A stretch of 64,000 bases of DNA from Branchiostoma floridae (Eukaryota; Chordata; Leptocardii; Amphioxiformes; Branchiostomatidae), in assembly GCF_000003815.2 (NCBI RefSeq), contig NC_049989.1, forward strand, positions 22,624,461 to 22,688,460, read 5' to 3'. Below the pieces are notes generated by a model, which saw only the letters and a program-made list of their open reading frames with translations, did no database searches and was not told the DNA's origin. The position numbers and the translations under genes are program-made. This document shows positions 1-13,316 of the stretch, in pieces. The stretch's first letter is position 1, and each line of letters opens with the position of its first letter.

Positions 1-234
1 AAGCAGTGACTGCGATGTCATTGTTATGAAACATTGTTATAAAGGGACGCCTGTCCATCAATCAGATCGTTTGACAGGTATGACTTTGAAGTTCGCAGCG
101 GAACTTGCCGGAGGCACGAGTTTCGGATCGTTCCTGGCTGACAAACGGGCTCTCTCATCTGGGCCTGAGTGATGGGCTGATCAGCCGGAGCACAGCTCCA
201 TACATCACGGCCGCGGGGTATCAGCGCAGATCCA

Positions 235-408
235 CGGGCTGATACCGGCAGAGAGAGTCTCAGCACTGATACCGGCCGCTAGAGCAGCTCACACGGGCTG
301 ATACCGGCCGAGAGAGTCGCAGCACTGATACCGGCAGAGAGAGTCTCAGCACTGATACCGGCCGCTACAGCAGCTCACATGGACCGATACCGGCCGCTAG
401 AGCAGCTA
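235..408. repeat. Minisatellite with CTGATACCGGC core
   Basis: About six occurrences of CTGATACCGGC alternate with AGAGAGAGTCTCAGCA and GCTAGAGCAGCTCAC. The units are imperfect and of mixed length. Confidence 0.8.
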
Positions 409-585
409 CCATTGTACACAGGCACCTGTACATATGTAGTCCTACACAAGTATCTGGGTGCACCTAATGTCCAAAAGCACAGCTCCAATTTTGGGTGCGC
501 TGAAGTACACAGCTCCAGTTTTCTGTATGCGGAAGTACACATGCACCCACAGACCCACTATATTCCAGCTATACCTAGGTACGGC
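405..585. mobile_element. Possible relic of the same transposon family
   Basis: It contains GCACCTAATGTCCAAAAGC and ACAGCTCCAATTTTGGGTGC, which resemble internal words of copies A (in reverse) and B. No clear terminal repeats or target duplication can be drawn. Confidence 0.25.
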
Positions 586-1494
586 CTCTGGAGCTATCCC
601 GATGCCTACATGACTTCATATCTTCTGTTTACTTATGACATGTTCAGGTATACAGATACAGGGCATATGGAATGTTGAACCTTTTCAAACTCAAAGTGAG
701 TTCGGAGGTTTAAACAGTCAATATTGACCTATTGAGGCCATATATATTTAGTTTGAAGTCTGTCCAAAAGTTGACATGCTTTTGTTGTCCCGACAAAGCT
801 TCTCTTTTCTCCAGGTGAAGGTTTATCTTACCCGTGATAACGATAACAGTCTACAATGCATGTTAGGGGGAGGGGGGCGGAACATGACAAGAGATGATAA
901 CTGTCAGATAAAGGTCACATAAAGGTCGCAGAAATGTCAAAGGTGAGAGGAGTCATCCTGCGTGTGTGTGGGGGGGGGGGGCGGGCCGCCATTGTCGCGG
1001 GGCGGCTCTGTTTGAAGGACGGGGGAACCCAGGCGTGTGATTTGGTTCGGAACTCCCAAGGTCACGCACGCCTCATCAATCGATGATAAGGTCGACTACC
1101 TGCGAGGTACTGTCAGGGCGGAACACGCACGGCACAAATAAGACATCACGGAGCAAATAACACGTCCCTGTGTGCTGGGAACACAGCATGGCCCTACGGA
1201 CATGCACAACAACATTACTCAATCTTGTCTTGTTGGAGATTGATATTGGAGAATAACCTTCAATTTCAAAACAGTTCTGTTTCTTTTTACCATGATCACC
1301 AAATTCCTAACTCACAGAAAATATGCAGCAGATATGAAAAAAACTATGGCACTGAGCAAGTCTGCGAGATATTAGAGTTTGAGTTATCTTTCGAACTGCT
1401 GAACAAAGTCATTAGAACAAACTTCTATAAACAACTCTGTCCTTCAAGTGCCCCCCTCCCCATATCTAGCTAAGTAAGGGTGTTGGAAGGTTCT
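411..1494. other. Non-coding stretch, no gene seen
   Basis: Apart from the possible transposon relic at its start and a poly-G tract near 971-980, no exon or structured element is recognised. Confidence 0.5.
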
Positions 1495-1592
1495 GGTACA
1501 GAATGTCCAGCACATGGAATGGTTTGCAATAGATAATTGGTCCCATTGGATATATATATAAGCTCAGGTAGTCATTAAGTTATCTTTTATCA
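1495..1592. repeat. 98-bp direct repeat, copy 1 (left of gap)
   Basis: It differs from 1814-1911 at a single base (G or T before the ATATATATA run). The two copies abut both sides of the gap. Confidence 0.95.
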
Positions 1593-1813
1593 NNNNNNNN
1601 NNNNNNNNNNNNNNNNNNNNNNNNNNNNNNNNNNNNNNNNNNNNNNNNNNNNNNNNNNNNNNNNNNNNNNNNNNNNNNNNNNNNNNNNNNNNNNNNNNNN
1701 NNNNNNNNNNNNNNNNNNNNNNNNNNNNNNNNNNNNNNNNNNNNNNNNNNNNNNNNNNNNNNNNNNNNNNNNNNNNNNNNNNNNNNNNNNNNNNNNNNNN
1801 NNNNNNNNNNNNN
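1593..1813. other. Assembly gap (221 N)
   Basis: A run of N flanked on both sides by the same 98-bp sequence. Confidence 1.
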
Positions 1814-1911
1814 GGTACAGAATGTCCAGCACATGGAATGGTTTGCAATAGATAATTGGTCCCATTGTATATATATATAAGCTCAGGTAGTCATTAAGTT
1901 ATCTTTTATCA
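1814..1911. repeat. 98-bp direct repeat, copy 2 (right of gap)
   Basis: The partner of 1495-1592. Beyond this copy the sequence continues into a retroelement-like 3' end. Confidence 0.95.
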
Positions 1912-2070
1912 AGTGTGAATTTTCTGTACATTGTATAGATTGTATGTGTTCCTGTGTATCAAGTTTTTGTCCTGTTATGTTTGTTGATAAAGACCACAGG
2001 AAGAGTAGCTTCAATGTACTCCATTGTATGCTAATTGTGGATCTTAATAAAGTCAAAGTCAAAGTTGGTG
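1912..2070 (+). mobile_element. Probable retroelement 3' end
   Basis: The segment runs through AGGAAGAGTAGCTTC to TTAATAAAGTCAAAGTCAAAG, that is, an AATAAA-like signal followed by a short simple repeat. This resembles the 3' tail of non-LTR elements, but there is no open frame upstream to confirm it. Confidence 0.35.
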
Positions 2071-3585
2071 GTGACCCCGTGATGTCACTACATGACCTGT
2101 GATGTCACAGAACTGTCAGCTGAGTTTCCCTTCCCGTCCGTCGCGTCCACAGACAAATCCGGGATGAAACCGCGGAACAGCCGACTCTGCAAACGTGGCG
2201 GGAAGGTCACCCCTAACTTCTGGTCTCCTTGAGAGCGTGTTATCAGCAGAGCGACATAAGGTGGGGGGAAAAGTTCCCTTTCAGATTGCCTGGGAGAAAC
2301 TTGGACAATACCAATGGACATAGAAAGGTCATGGAAGCCTTGGTCTATGGGGCGCGGAGAATTGAAGGCAGCGTTCCCGCCGCTCACATGAACCGTGAAG
2401 TCTTCTGACGAGAGAACCTCCCTCAAATGTACACGCTCAAGGTGAAATAAAGGTCATCACACAAATACGTTGTGTGGCAGCCCGACCTTCAAAACTCCAC
2501 CATATTGGGGGATTCCGTGAGCTTACTGCCCGCATATTAGGATTTCTAAATCAGGCGCGGCTATCTGATTAGCAGACACAGAAATTTACGATAATCTAAA
2601 GGAGGTCCGCAAATGTTAATCTGCTTATTAACTTGTTCAGCTCTGCCGGGCCCGTTTAGGAACCCTGCAGGGAACAGTGGATAAAACAGGAGGATTTGGG
2701 GCTGATTTCTGCAAAACTGGGGGGACTTGGGCCGGTTTCTGATAAAATGGAGGATTCGGTCTGATGGACAGGCTCCTTATGAGCAGGAATTCCAGCGGCT
2801 CCTTTTGAGCCTTTAAGCAGGATTGGCATGTCCTGTCGGTCGAGCAGCTCCCGAGGACAAAACCAGGGGATGGAGGTGACGTGGGGAGGGGGAGGGGCGA
2901 GGCAGCAGCCGAAATGTCAGCGTGATTCATCAACAACAGCCTGCCTTTGTCCAACCCACAATGTCAGATTCCTCCGGTGGGCAACTCCAAGTTCACTCCG
3001 CGGGCAACAACATTCTAAATCTGGAGTTCCTACATGAAAACACACATTCTTAATCTGGAGTTCCAAAATACAAACAGAGTTGGCTAGAAAGCCTGTCCCT
3101 TGGTACACACATCCTGTACCTGTATGTCTAACTTCATGAACGTTTCCTTGGTACATATATCCTGTACCTGCAGAACTAACTGTCATAAATGTATCTCGGT
3201 ACACTCAGGTTCAGGGGGTGGATGCACCAGCTAGTCAGACTCAAGTGTTCCGACCAGTGTCTCCATCTCAACCTGAGGTTCCTAAATATTTGATTTAGAA
3301 TGTCCCACAACCAAGGAATGGATACAGTATGGCCTAGCAGAGCAACATTACGAGCTCCAGTAACTGTAACAACATTCATCCCATGGTGACGCTCTCCCAG
3401 AACAATGGAAACCAACGGCAACAGTCGCCACGGTTACCTGACAGTTTTATAGGCTGGGCTATTTTCTGGCTGTTTGAGCAGTGAGTGATTCGGGGGTATT
3501 GTTGCTTTGTCACGTCAGGGCTGGCGGAGACTGGATCGGGAGAAAGGGAGATTTTAAGCACCGGTGAAGAGTGCAGCTTTTATAG
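2071..3585. other. Non-coding stretch, no gene seen
   Basis: Unique-looking sequence with a short imperfect duplication at 3098-3175 (CCTTGGTACA and ATCCTGTACCTG twice). No coding exon is recognised. Confidence 0.5.
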
Positions 3586-3765
3586 TGGGCGGACGGGTGT
3601 GATACGGGTGCACAACAGAACTAGTCGGGTGCGATACGGGTGCACAACAGTTATCATAGCTAGCTGCACTACAGGAAGGAGTTAGTTCATAGCTAGTCGG
3701 GTGTGCTATGGGTGCACACCTTAACAGAGCTAGTTCATAGCTAGTTGGGTGTGCAATAGCTAAGT
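3586..3765. repeat. Degenerate minisatellite, CGGGTGCACAAC type
   Basis: Four to five imperfect units contain GATACGGGTGCACAACAG or the variant GCTATGGGTGCACACC, together with AACTAGTCGGGTG or AGCTAGTTGGGTG. Confidence 0.7.
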
Positions 3766-3985
3766 TGATAGAGTGTTCTTGCGCAGTCGGTATGTGAGTT
3801 TGACTGTGGAATCATCTTCCATTTGTGGAAGAGAAGGGAGCTAAGCCAAACCTCTGAGGTAATAAGTTAATGCAGAACTAATGCCGTTGCTACTTAATGC
3901 AGGGTTTATCATCGGAGATGGATGCTGCAAGGATCAGCCAACAGCTTAACGAACAAGTAAAATAGAACCCATCCCCCCAGTCCCA

Positions 3986-4094
3986 GCCCTTCCCGTACAC
4001 ACCGCCCTTCCCGTACACACCACCCTTCCCGTACACATCGCCCTTCCCGTACACACCGCCCTTCCCGTACACACCGCCCTTTCCTTACACGTCG
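3986..4094. repeat. 18-bp minisatellite, six copies
   Basis: The unit is CCCTTCCCGTACACACCG. As 18 is a multiple of three, both strands stay open here, which produces spurious reading frames. Confidence 0.95.
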
Positions 4095-6242
4095 CCCGAC
4101 ATGCAAACCTTCATCAGAACAACGTAATCACTAACATTGGGAATCACCCCAGCCAAATGACCAATCCTATCACCCCCCCCCCCTCTGAAATTGATATAAT
4201 CTCTGGCTGGCAGATGGGAGGCGGTCCCCGGGGCAACCGTCTCCAGGGGCAACGGGAGCATGGATCTCCGCCAGGTGACTTTACCCAAAGTCACCTTACC
4301 AGCAAGGTCGGCACGGGATGTCATGATACAGGCAAGGTCAACACCTGGGACCTAACATCACATGATCATCACATGATGGTCACATGACAGGCACATGACA
4401 AGCACATGCCAATCTCACCAGCAATGTCACATAATGGGCACGCAATCTTTTTACTATAACCTATTTGCATTCACTTTCATTTGAAAGACATTATTTCCCT
4501 AAAACCCTTTGCTGCAGAAGAATCGTCATCTTCACAACCTCTTTATCTAATTGATACCTTCATAAAGTCATACACCAGAAACCAGGAGTGTATTCCTCTT
4601 CTGCCCCATAACTTCAGGTCAATGACCCCAATGGACGCAGCCGCAGAAGGTCTAATTCGAGTCCATGCCGTATTTTAGCCTATTTTCGACTTGTAGCAGG
4701 AAAATGAAAGAGACATTTCAAAATGGTGAGACAGTGTAGGATGCAGAAGATTTTATGACACCCTGAACTTGCCTATTTTTACATTATTGCCTATACAGGT
4801 TTCCATTGGTGTCCCCTGGCCTTGAGTTTGGCTAGTAGAACTCAGGCCCCCCCCCTCCCCCATCAGGCTGCACAGTTCGCCCCCCTCCGCTATCAGGCAA
4901 CACTGTTCTGGTCGGCTTTTCCGCCCCCCTCCCCCACCAGAAATGATAGACGAGTATATTGATGAAGGATCAGGGCAGCGCGACAATCGATGAGTTATTT
5001 TGGAACGTCTGCGTCCGCGGGACGGTCGTGATTTGTGGGGCTGAGTTTCTGCCAGTTTTGTCGGGCGGGTGGCGGCTAATCGGACCCGGCGGCCCCGGGG
5101 GGCGGTGGAGAATGTAATTATGGGATGTCAGCAGGTTAAAACTGTTTGTAATGGGACTGATCTGTCGGGACATGGGGCAGTCACCTTGAACCGCACGACC
5201 TTGCCAAAGGGAAAACAAAATGGAGGACATGTTTTACTTCCACACAGAGACAAGCATGACTTCAGCAGGACATCCAATAAAGATGCTACTTTAACTCTGG
5301 CCATAGCAATACTTCTCTTCAGGTGCTGAACAACATTTCCATCCCAACCCAGATGCGATGGCTGCCCACCGCTGGCTATCATCGGCAGACTAGCGCACGG
5401 CCATTATGGCACACTTCAGACACATTAACTGGTACCTGACAAATCTGTTCATTTCCTTTTTACACCAAACCTGAGAGAGCAGACTTAGAATCAGAGCTTC
5501 TCTCAGGTGAGTATCACACCTTCCCACATCACAGGCTCCAGGGAACATATCAGCTACAATATCAACTACAAGTTACATTGTGGGGGAACATATCAGCTAC
5601 AATATCAACTACACCTTACACCGTGGTGTCAAACCTACACGTCACACTGTGGTGTCAAACCAGGAAGGCTTCCTATGCGTGGAACTGAGTGAAAATTGAA
5701 ATTTTACTGATTGTGCCTAATACTTGACTTTAGGTACAACTAGACATTTGTAACGTTATGTACATAAAGATACAATTGTACACTAGCATACAACTTACAT
5801 CCTTAACATGAGCAATAAATTCAAGTTCTGAAGAGAGGCAAGGTTTGCATTTCGTTTTTTCTGACATTCTACATTCCATCAATTTATAGCTGGTGCGCAC
5901 CCCACATTCTGGGCTCGCTCCACCCAAAATGAGAGTCCCGTTGTGCTGTGCCGACCCCAAAACTCCCAGGCTCCCGGGGAAATTGAAAACATGCCGGGAC
6001 AGAGACTGTCGCGTCGTGACGGATGTCGCACACCGACGGAACATCACCCGGCAACCCGCCCCGGCAACCCCGTAATGGAACCAACCTGACAGAACCCCCA
6101 GTGCACCCTGGGAGTTTCCAGACAAGCGAATATCCCCAGAAGAAAGCTGATTTAAGGAAAGGGATTTAAGGATTAGGGAGAAGCCTGAGCTGTCAAACTG
6201 TCTGCCGATCAGCGCTCACCTGTCAGACAGGAGGAACACGGA
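4095..6242. other. Non-coding stretch, no gene seen
   Basis: Contains C-rich tracts (4177-4186, 4849-4858, 4923-4934) and a short duplication at 5545-5610 (ATATCAGCTACAATATCAAC twice). No exon is recognised. Confidence 0.5.
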
Positions 6243-6247
6243 CGTTT

Positions 6248-6612
6248 CAGGAATAACAGATAACTACTTACATACCTGTACTATTACAGGTAACATCACC
6301 TGCACCTGCACTGGTACAGGTAACAGTACTAACACCTGGTACAGGTAACAGTACTAACACCTGGTACAGGTAACATCAGTGGCACTAGTTCAGGTATCAG
6401 TACCAACACCTGCCCACGTCTCAGGTGTTACACACCTCTTCCTACATACCTGCCCTGCCACAGGTAACATCACCTTTTGTTACAGCCCCCCGTTCTCCAT
6501 CAGTGCTACCTTTTCAGGTGTGTGACCAGACTTGCCTGAGTACAGGTAGACATCAGAAACACCTGCACGGCTCCAGTTTTACCTGCACATGCAGGCAGTA
6601 TTTCCAGCCTAG
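6248..6612. mobile_element. Degenerate DNA transposon, copy C (365 bp)
   Basis: The right part from 6537 matches copy B, with shared words AGGTAGACA, ACCTGCAC, GGCTCCAGTTTTACC and an end TATTTCCAGCCTAG. The left end is eroded (CAGGAATAACAG). Its flanks CGTTT (6243-6247) and CGTAT (6613-6617) agree at 4 of 5 bases, consistent with an old 5-bp target duplication. The interior has expanded copies of a CACCTGGTACAGGTAAC word. Confidence 0.6.
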
Positions 6613-6617
6613 CGTAT

Positions 6618-8525
6618 TTCAGATGTTATATTATGACTAGTCAGAACAGGAGGCAGACTTTGAAGCTGCAGCAGAACCGTAGGAATCAGATGAAGTTGTT
6701 AAAATGGCTAAATGCATTTGCCTTGCTGTGGAGTAACGATAACCCTGCGACCTCCACCCTTTCTGCCGGTATCAGTGGATCTGGGACCGACTGAACATCG
6801 CCATAACAACCCATCACGTCTCCATGACAGCTCCGTGCAGCAACCCTTTCCCAAAACCCCTCCCAGACCCCCTATCCCAAAACCCCTCCCAGACCCCTCT
6901 ACAACCCCGTTCCCCACCATGGACACAAAACCTTACATTATATCATCTGCAAACTGAGAACACAAAGAGGGTAAAATAAAAACATACATGTACAACTAAA
7001 AGCTTGTGTCTTCCCTACCTTCCTGTCTTGCAACAAAGCAACCCCCCCCCCCTCATCAAGTCAGCACTATAACTAAAGCAGATACCGGATACAGAGCCCC
7101 CTTCTGTTTATACGGAGCCCCCCATTTTCTATACGTCCCTATCATAGGGGGTCTCTGTTGAAAGCTCTACCATACAGACCCCCCCTCCTGTTATTGACAA
7201 CCCCAGGATGATCATAAAAGCCCCTCCGAAAGCTTTATGTGATTCTCACAAAGCCGCCCAGCCGAGATGGAAGCTCTGGCGGCCGCGGATGGTAACAGTT
7301 TTTGTTGTTGTTAGCTGGCGGCAGTAAAACTCGGATCCAGCCTGACCCCCTTTTCTCCGAGCTGTCGGGCCGCCGGGATTCCGACCATCCGTCAGGACAC
7401 CCCAAATCTGTCGCTGGTTCTGGACTTTCTATAACCATAACAACTGAATAATGGGAGGATAAACATGACTGTTTGTACCTTGGTGCACAGTTTCAGGAAG
7501 TGGATTCAACTTTTCCTCCCTGCTGTTTTCATCTAGAATTTTTATAACAGAACGTCTGGGAACCAGCGAATCAGATTGGAGTGGCCCGCTGCCCCACTGA
7601 CTGCTGGGATGTACGCTGCCTAGCAAAGTTTCCCGCCAGCAGATGGACGGGTTTGCCCGGCGAGAGCGCGGCTGATGGGTGGCCGGTAACTGCCGCATGT
7701 ATAACCATTGTGGGAACCGGCGGCTCACCGCGCAGGAAGGAACCACGTTAACCCTGATGGCTCCAACCTGTCCCACATTAGTGTCGGGTTACGGAACATG
7801 GCCCGTTGCCATGGCAATAACGCCGTACCTGTTTGTAAAGCTCAAACGGTGGAGAAACAAAACCGCTTATTCCAAGGAAATGGCCATTTAGGAGGGAGCC
7901 AAATCTGACTGTTGGCGTCCAATCAGATGGCAACAAAGCCTGACCTTGCAGCAGATGACCTTGAGAAACCCATCATGCTTTGCTGGTGTTCATCAGGGAT
8001 TGGGGTAATTCCCAGGGGTCCACTGGGGAATGAGTTAGAGGGGTAACTTCTTTGCTGTGATACCTGGAGACCAGGTACAGATATGACCTAACATTACCCT
8101 TGTTGGGGGAGGGGGGCACACAGATAGCAGGTAGAGGTCAGCTGAAGGGCACCACATTGGGAAGACACTGAAGGATCGCGGATGGATTAAATGGAGTTTT
8201 TAACCTCCAGACCGGCAGCTTTTAGGGAGGCTGAAATCGTGCGGAGGTACATTTGCTGCAGCACTGATATAAAACACTCAGAAAACCCGTTTAGACAGGG
8301 GCAGTGATCGGCCTGCAGTACAGGGGCAGTGATCAGCCCGCAGTTTGTATGTTAGACACACACAGTCAGCATAGACACCCGACTGGGCCTGAGGATATCT
8401 CAGCATCTTGCACAGAATCCCCCCATCCATCAGCTGACCTGCCAAGCTGGGGTAACTACAGCCTGTTATACAGAGCAGGCTGACACAACTATGGTCATGT
8501 TGGAGGGTTTACAGTACATCTCTCA
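6618..8525. other. Non-coding stretch, no gene seen
   Basis: Contains a CCCAGACCCC-type short repeat near 6845-6905 and an RFX-like palindrome GTTGCCATGGCAAT at 7805-7818. No exon is recognised. Confidence 0.5.
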
Positions 8526-9030
8526 GCTCAGGATCCTCCATGCAGACCCTCAGGACAAAAGGCTTCCCTACATCTCCTCTCAGCTAAGGTTCCCCTATGT
8601 ATACCCCCAGCAGGATGGAGGGTTTTGTTGCTCAGGATCCCCCCATACAGACCCTCAGGTTTGAGTACAGTAGTTCAGACCTGGGCTAGGGCCTGATGGA
8701 AATTGGGGTCAGCATGAGATGGATCTGATGTCAGCTAAGGATCCCCCCATGTGGACCCCCAGCAGGATGAAGGGTTTTGTTGTTCAGGATCCCCCCATAC
8801 AGACCCTCAGGATAGAAGGTTTGAGTACAGTAGTTCTGGAGGCTGATGGAAATTGGGGTCAGCAGGAGATGGATCTGATGTCAGCTCAGGATCCCCCCAT
8901 GTAGACCCCCAGCAGGATGAAGGGTTTTGTTGTTCAGGATACCCCCATACAGACCCTCAGGTTTGAGTACAGTAGTTCTGGAGGCTGATGGAAATTGGGG
9001 TCAGCAGGAGATGGATCTGATGTCAGCTCA
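8526..9030. repeat. 150-bp tandem repeat, about 3.3 copies
   Basis: Each unit holds GGATCCCCCCATGTGGACCC, CAGGATGAAGGGTTTTGTTG and TGAGTACAGTAGTTC. The GGATCCCCCCATG word recurs at 8739 and 8889, giving the 150-bp period. Confidence 0.95.
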
Positions 9031-9655
9031 TCCTCCCAGGCTAACAACAAATCACATGTTAATCATGACGGGTGATTCGGCAGCACTGATGAGTAAATGG
9101 GGCCGTGGTTACACTTTTGGGCAGAAAATGTCCCATTTTTCCTAAATGCCATTCAGTAGAGAATTCTTCTCATGCGTATGGCACTCGGGGACTGTTGAAG
9201 CAGTTTTGTACCCTTCAGTTTGGCTACTACAAAATTAGTTCCCAAGGGACTATTTCAGACTTGAAACGAGATGAAATGGTAGGATCTTCAAGTTTAAAAC
9301 GTGAATCTGGGCTGTGAATATACCCTGCACGACTGTGAATATACTCTGCACTTTGAGAACCCTACACTGCTGTGAGAACCCCTGCATAGCAGTACTTCCC
9401 TCTACGAGCCAGCAGCAACTTTGCTACAAACACCACCTGGAGTTGGGACGGTCCATTACTCAAGCCTCTTAACCAAGGCTGTAATCAGCATTAAAACTTC
9501 TCCCCACAATCTGCTTCCCGCAAAACTGCCACATCTGCAGCTGCCGCGCAGAGCTGAAGGATCAGCCGAGGGGAACGCACAAACAAGCGAAAATATCAGC
9601 CAGGTTCTTACTTTGCTGATGTGCACAAAAGTCTTCAACGGGGAGAGATTTTATG

Positions 9656-10018
9656 CAGGGCTCGAAATACTGGGTGCATGTGCACCCAGGTGCACCCAAA
9701 ATTGGAACTGTGCAGCCAATATTTTTCAATGGGTGCATAGGGTGCACCCAAATATTTTCTTCGGTTTATATGGAAAAATATCAAGTATACTAGCATACAT
9801 CATATTCTTGACATCTTAAGTGTTAGAAAGATAATAAAAATGTCTGTCATGTTACTTGTTTAAGAATTTGATAGCTTGTAACTAAGTTTTGTTATTAATT
9901 TTTTTTTTTTATATTCTACTTAAATTTAAGTGGTTCACCCAAAAAATTTTGGGTGCACCCAATTTCTCAAGCTGGGTGCACCAGTGCACCTAATCCCAAA
10001 AATAAATTTCGAGCCATG
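9656..10018. mobile_element. Small non-autonomous DNA transposon, copy A (363 bp)
   Basis: The element begins CAGGGCTCGAAATAC and ends ATTTCGAGCCATG, which are imperfect terminal inverted repeats. It is flanked on both sides by the 5-bp direct repeat TTATG (9651-9655 and 10019-10023), read as a target-site duplication. The interior carries repeated GTGCACCC words and no open frame for a transposase. Copies at 34247-34567 and 6248-6612 share ends and internal words. CAGGG-type ends recall hAT elements, some groups of which make 5-bp duplications; that placement is tentative. Confidence 0.8.
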
Positions 10019-10023
10019 TTATG

Positions 10024-12720
10024 TCAATAAACGCTGTGATTGTTTCAGCAGTGCCACGATAAGCAAACGTTAAACAAACCCTGTCTGTCAGACCTGGTAT
10101 GGCATGAGAGGTGCTCTTCTGTTTGGGGATTTATAAAAGTCAAACCAATTTTGTTTTTATCTTTTGAACATATTTGTAGAAAGATTTAGCAAGTCAAGAT
10201 GAAAATATAGGACTCTGGGACAAACCTACATCTGACTATAGCTATACTCTGTTACTCACATTTACCAGTACGAAGGTTTCGCTTCCGTATATTTACATGT
10301 CCAGTTCAGAATTATCGTTTTATTCCAAAAACCGACCAATTAACTTCCAGTGGCCTAAGGTCTGTATTTCCCGACCCTCGTGATGCAAACTTCAGCTGCC
10401 CAAACGCTGGGAATGGCACCACTTCCTGGCTCAAGTTTACACAGAACAACTAAAAACCAATATGGAAAATTAAATCTACAGGAACTGAACAGAGATTCGA
10501 GAATGTCTGGTACAAATATCATCATGACATAGACACGTACATTCGTACATTACAGGTTATTTTTTTCAGAAGTTTTCACAAAGGTTCATAACTACTACAC
10601 TAATGTTTCAGCAGTGGTCCTCCATGTCTAGTTCTGATGACTCCTTCCAAACACTTTCCCGCCAGCCTAACGCAGACTAGGGGTGATCGTTTGATGCCAA
10701 ACAAGGAACCTGTCTGAAAAGGCATTCCCAAACCTGGACACATCTAACCAAACAGGGAATGCTCAAAGATTTGACCATCTCACAAAACACAGAACACTCC
10801 AATTTCTGACCATGGGTCAAAAGGGGGACATTTGGGATCACTCCCACTCCAGCTTTCCCCTAAACCCCATACAGACCCTCAGCCCTTCCATATATCAAAT
10901 AATGGACCTGTCACTTTCGCTTCCACTCAGAAAGGACCTCCTGATGAAATCAGACCTGTACTAGTGACCACTTCTGCGGTAGTGACCACTTCTGCACAAG
11001 GACCACTCTCTGGCCGTCCCGTACATTAGAGTTCCCATTGACCACAGCTGAAGAGTCCTGTCCAAAGTGGCCGCCTGGACATTTTATATGTGACCACTTT
11101 ATTAGTCCCTTCAGTGTTGATGGCAAACATGTTGTGGTATCTGTTTCACAGACAAGCTTTCTGTCCTGCCCACTGAAACAAGTACTCTCCCTTTCCCATC
11201 TAGCCTGGAAGCCAGACTTTTCCCAGGGCCTATAAAGGCTAAATCCTCTTGCCTAGGCTCTGTAGCTAGCCTAGGATGAGCAAGCCTCTGCAGGCCCTGA
11301 AGCTAGGCTAGGAACTGGCCCTGTAGCCAAGGAGCTGGCCTGAGTAGGCCCAGACTATGGCCTTTTTAAGTGTTTAATGCTTAGTGTTTAGTGAAAAGCC
11401 CCAAGAAACAGTCTGTCCTCCAGGCTACCCCACACCACCCTACCATGGTACAGGCAGCTGTGCCACTATTAATAATTTAATGAGATAATTTGTAACCCCT
11501 AAATGGATACAGAATGCCCAGCAGACCTGTGTGGAGCAAGCTGCTGTCAGGGGACTGATCACTAACACTGAGGGGGAGGGGGATAACGGTATCAAACAAA
11601 CAGACAACAGCAAAGCATGGAGTCTACAGGACTATTGGAACCTTGAGTTTCCACATGCGTTCCTGTGTTAGGAACAGGCAAGTGTTCACCTCTGAGACAC
11701 CCTGTTCAGGAGCGTTAATGGTTTGCCCCCAGGCACCATGCTGGTCGCTGTCAGCTGTTACAGGATGAGTCATCTTGTGTCATATTGTACACCCAACCCT
11801 GCCCAAGAGGACCGCTCAAGGGACCCTCTGTACAGTAAGACCTGTCCAAGAAAGCCACTTAGGGGACCCATAAAACCTCAACAACTGGTCACTACAGAGT
11901 TTTCCTACGCTTACAATTATTAATGGAAAACATCTGAAGGACCATCAAAAAGTCACATTGACTGTAGCTGTAAGGGGGTACATCAGCAGGAGGAAGCTAA
12001 CAAGCCTGCACTATCTCACTTACAAACTCAAGGAACTATCCATGTCTTAAAGCCTTCCTCAAAGTTCCAGTGAAGTGTCAGCAGATGAAATCCCTTCAAC
12101 TGAAGACAAGTCCAAGCCTTAAAGCCTTAAGCCCAGGATTCGCATGTCATGCCTCCCATCTCACCATCTATGCTAAAACACTGTTCTAGAGATATTCAGG
12201 TTTGAAAATGTTGCTAACTGCAGATGCCTGTCTGTTATGGTCAGTTCTCCCTGTACTGTAGCATGTATGCAGGCATAAAACATTCAGCAGGGGTTCTGGG
12301 TTGATTTGAAGACAGCCTAGATTGAAATACAAGTCGTAAAGTTGTCCTCGGGCCTGCCGGCAGTAAACCTAAAGAGTAACCCGGGGGCCGTTTCCGACCG
12401 CCCGGCCGAGCCAGGTCTCTGGCGAGTGCTCTACGTCTGATGTTATGTAATGATGGGATCAATTCCTGCTCTGTTTGCGCCAGCTGTCGCCGGGGTTTTG
12501 CCTGGAACCTGGAGAAATGGCCGGGTCCTGCGGCCACTAGTCCGCCGGCCAGTGTTGGGTCAAACCAGCACCGTTCCCACCCTACCTGCACTTGTAATCT
12601 GGAGTAACGGACAGTCAAGGGTTTTACAACAAGCAAAACAACTGGCTCATTTGTACCACAGAAACGCCATGCCGTCCCCTGTACCCCTGTACACTGATGT
12701 ACATGCTGTCGGCAACATCC
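10024..12720. other. Non-coding stretch with scattered short repeats
   Basis: Contains GTGACCACTTCTGC twice (10964-10993) and CCTGTCCAA words with GGACC runs near 11050 and 11790-11870, possibly an old dispersed repeat. TAGCTAGCCTAGG-type words lie at 11260-11330. No exon is recognised. Confidence 0.45.
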
Positions 12721-12723
12721 GAC

Positions 12724-12778
12724 TGTTTATGTTGTTGTTTATGTTGTTGTTTATGTTTATGTTGTTGTTTGTTTTTTC
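12724..12778. repeat. TTGTTGTTTATG microsatellite
   Basis: Short repeats of TTATGTTGTTG over about 55 bp. Confidence 0.9.
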
Positions 12779-13128
12779 TTTAATACGGACGGAAGCATCC
12801 AACTCTCCTCTGCACTGCATGGAGCATTTTGAGCTGTAGGGTCCCTTTTAGTGGATGTAGACTGATAATTTATACGGAACTTAGCTACATGGCTGTGTTC
12901 ATGACCCTGCCACCTTTAAGAAAACGTGGTTTCTCAAGACTTCTGGGCTACCTTTGCTTTACTCTCAGGGACCAGACTATGTGATAAGGCCTACTGATGT
13001 GCTGTTTGCAGGCGAGACTTCTCAGGTCCTTTCTGCGCGCTGAAAGCCTGCCGCCGCCCTCCCCTCTCCTGCAGCCCATTCACTGCAGGGTCACGAACAC
13101 TCCAACATTCTTCCCACACACACTCACG

Positions 13129-13142
13129 GTCGCCATGGCAAC
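13129..13142. promoter_or_regulatory. RFX X-box-like palindrome
   Basis: GTCGCCATGGCAAC matches the RFX X-box pattern GTNNCC-AT-GGNAAC. It lies in a GC-rich stretch of the large region downstream of exon 7. Confidence 0.4.
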
Positions 13143-13316
13143 GCACCATTAGCGCGTCCGTTCTGGGCATGCCCAGATCGCGCACAGTCCCCCCTCATTC
13201 TTCCCAGCCTCCTTCCAGGACAAACAGGAGAGTCCTTGTGCGGCACAAAGGAGCGCGCAGAGAGCCGCCCGGCACATGTGACCGGCAGAGTGGGCTGGGA
13301 GGGGGCTTCAGCAGCT

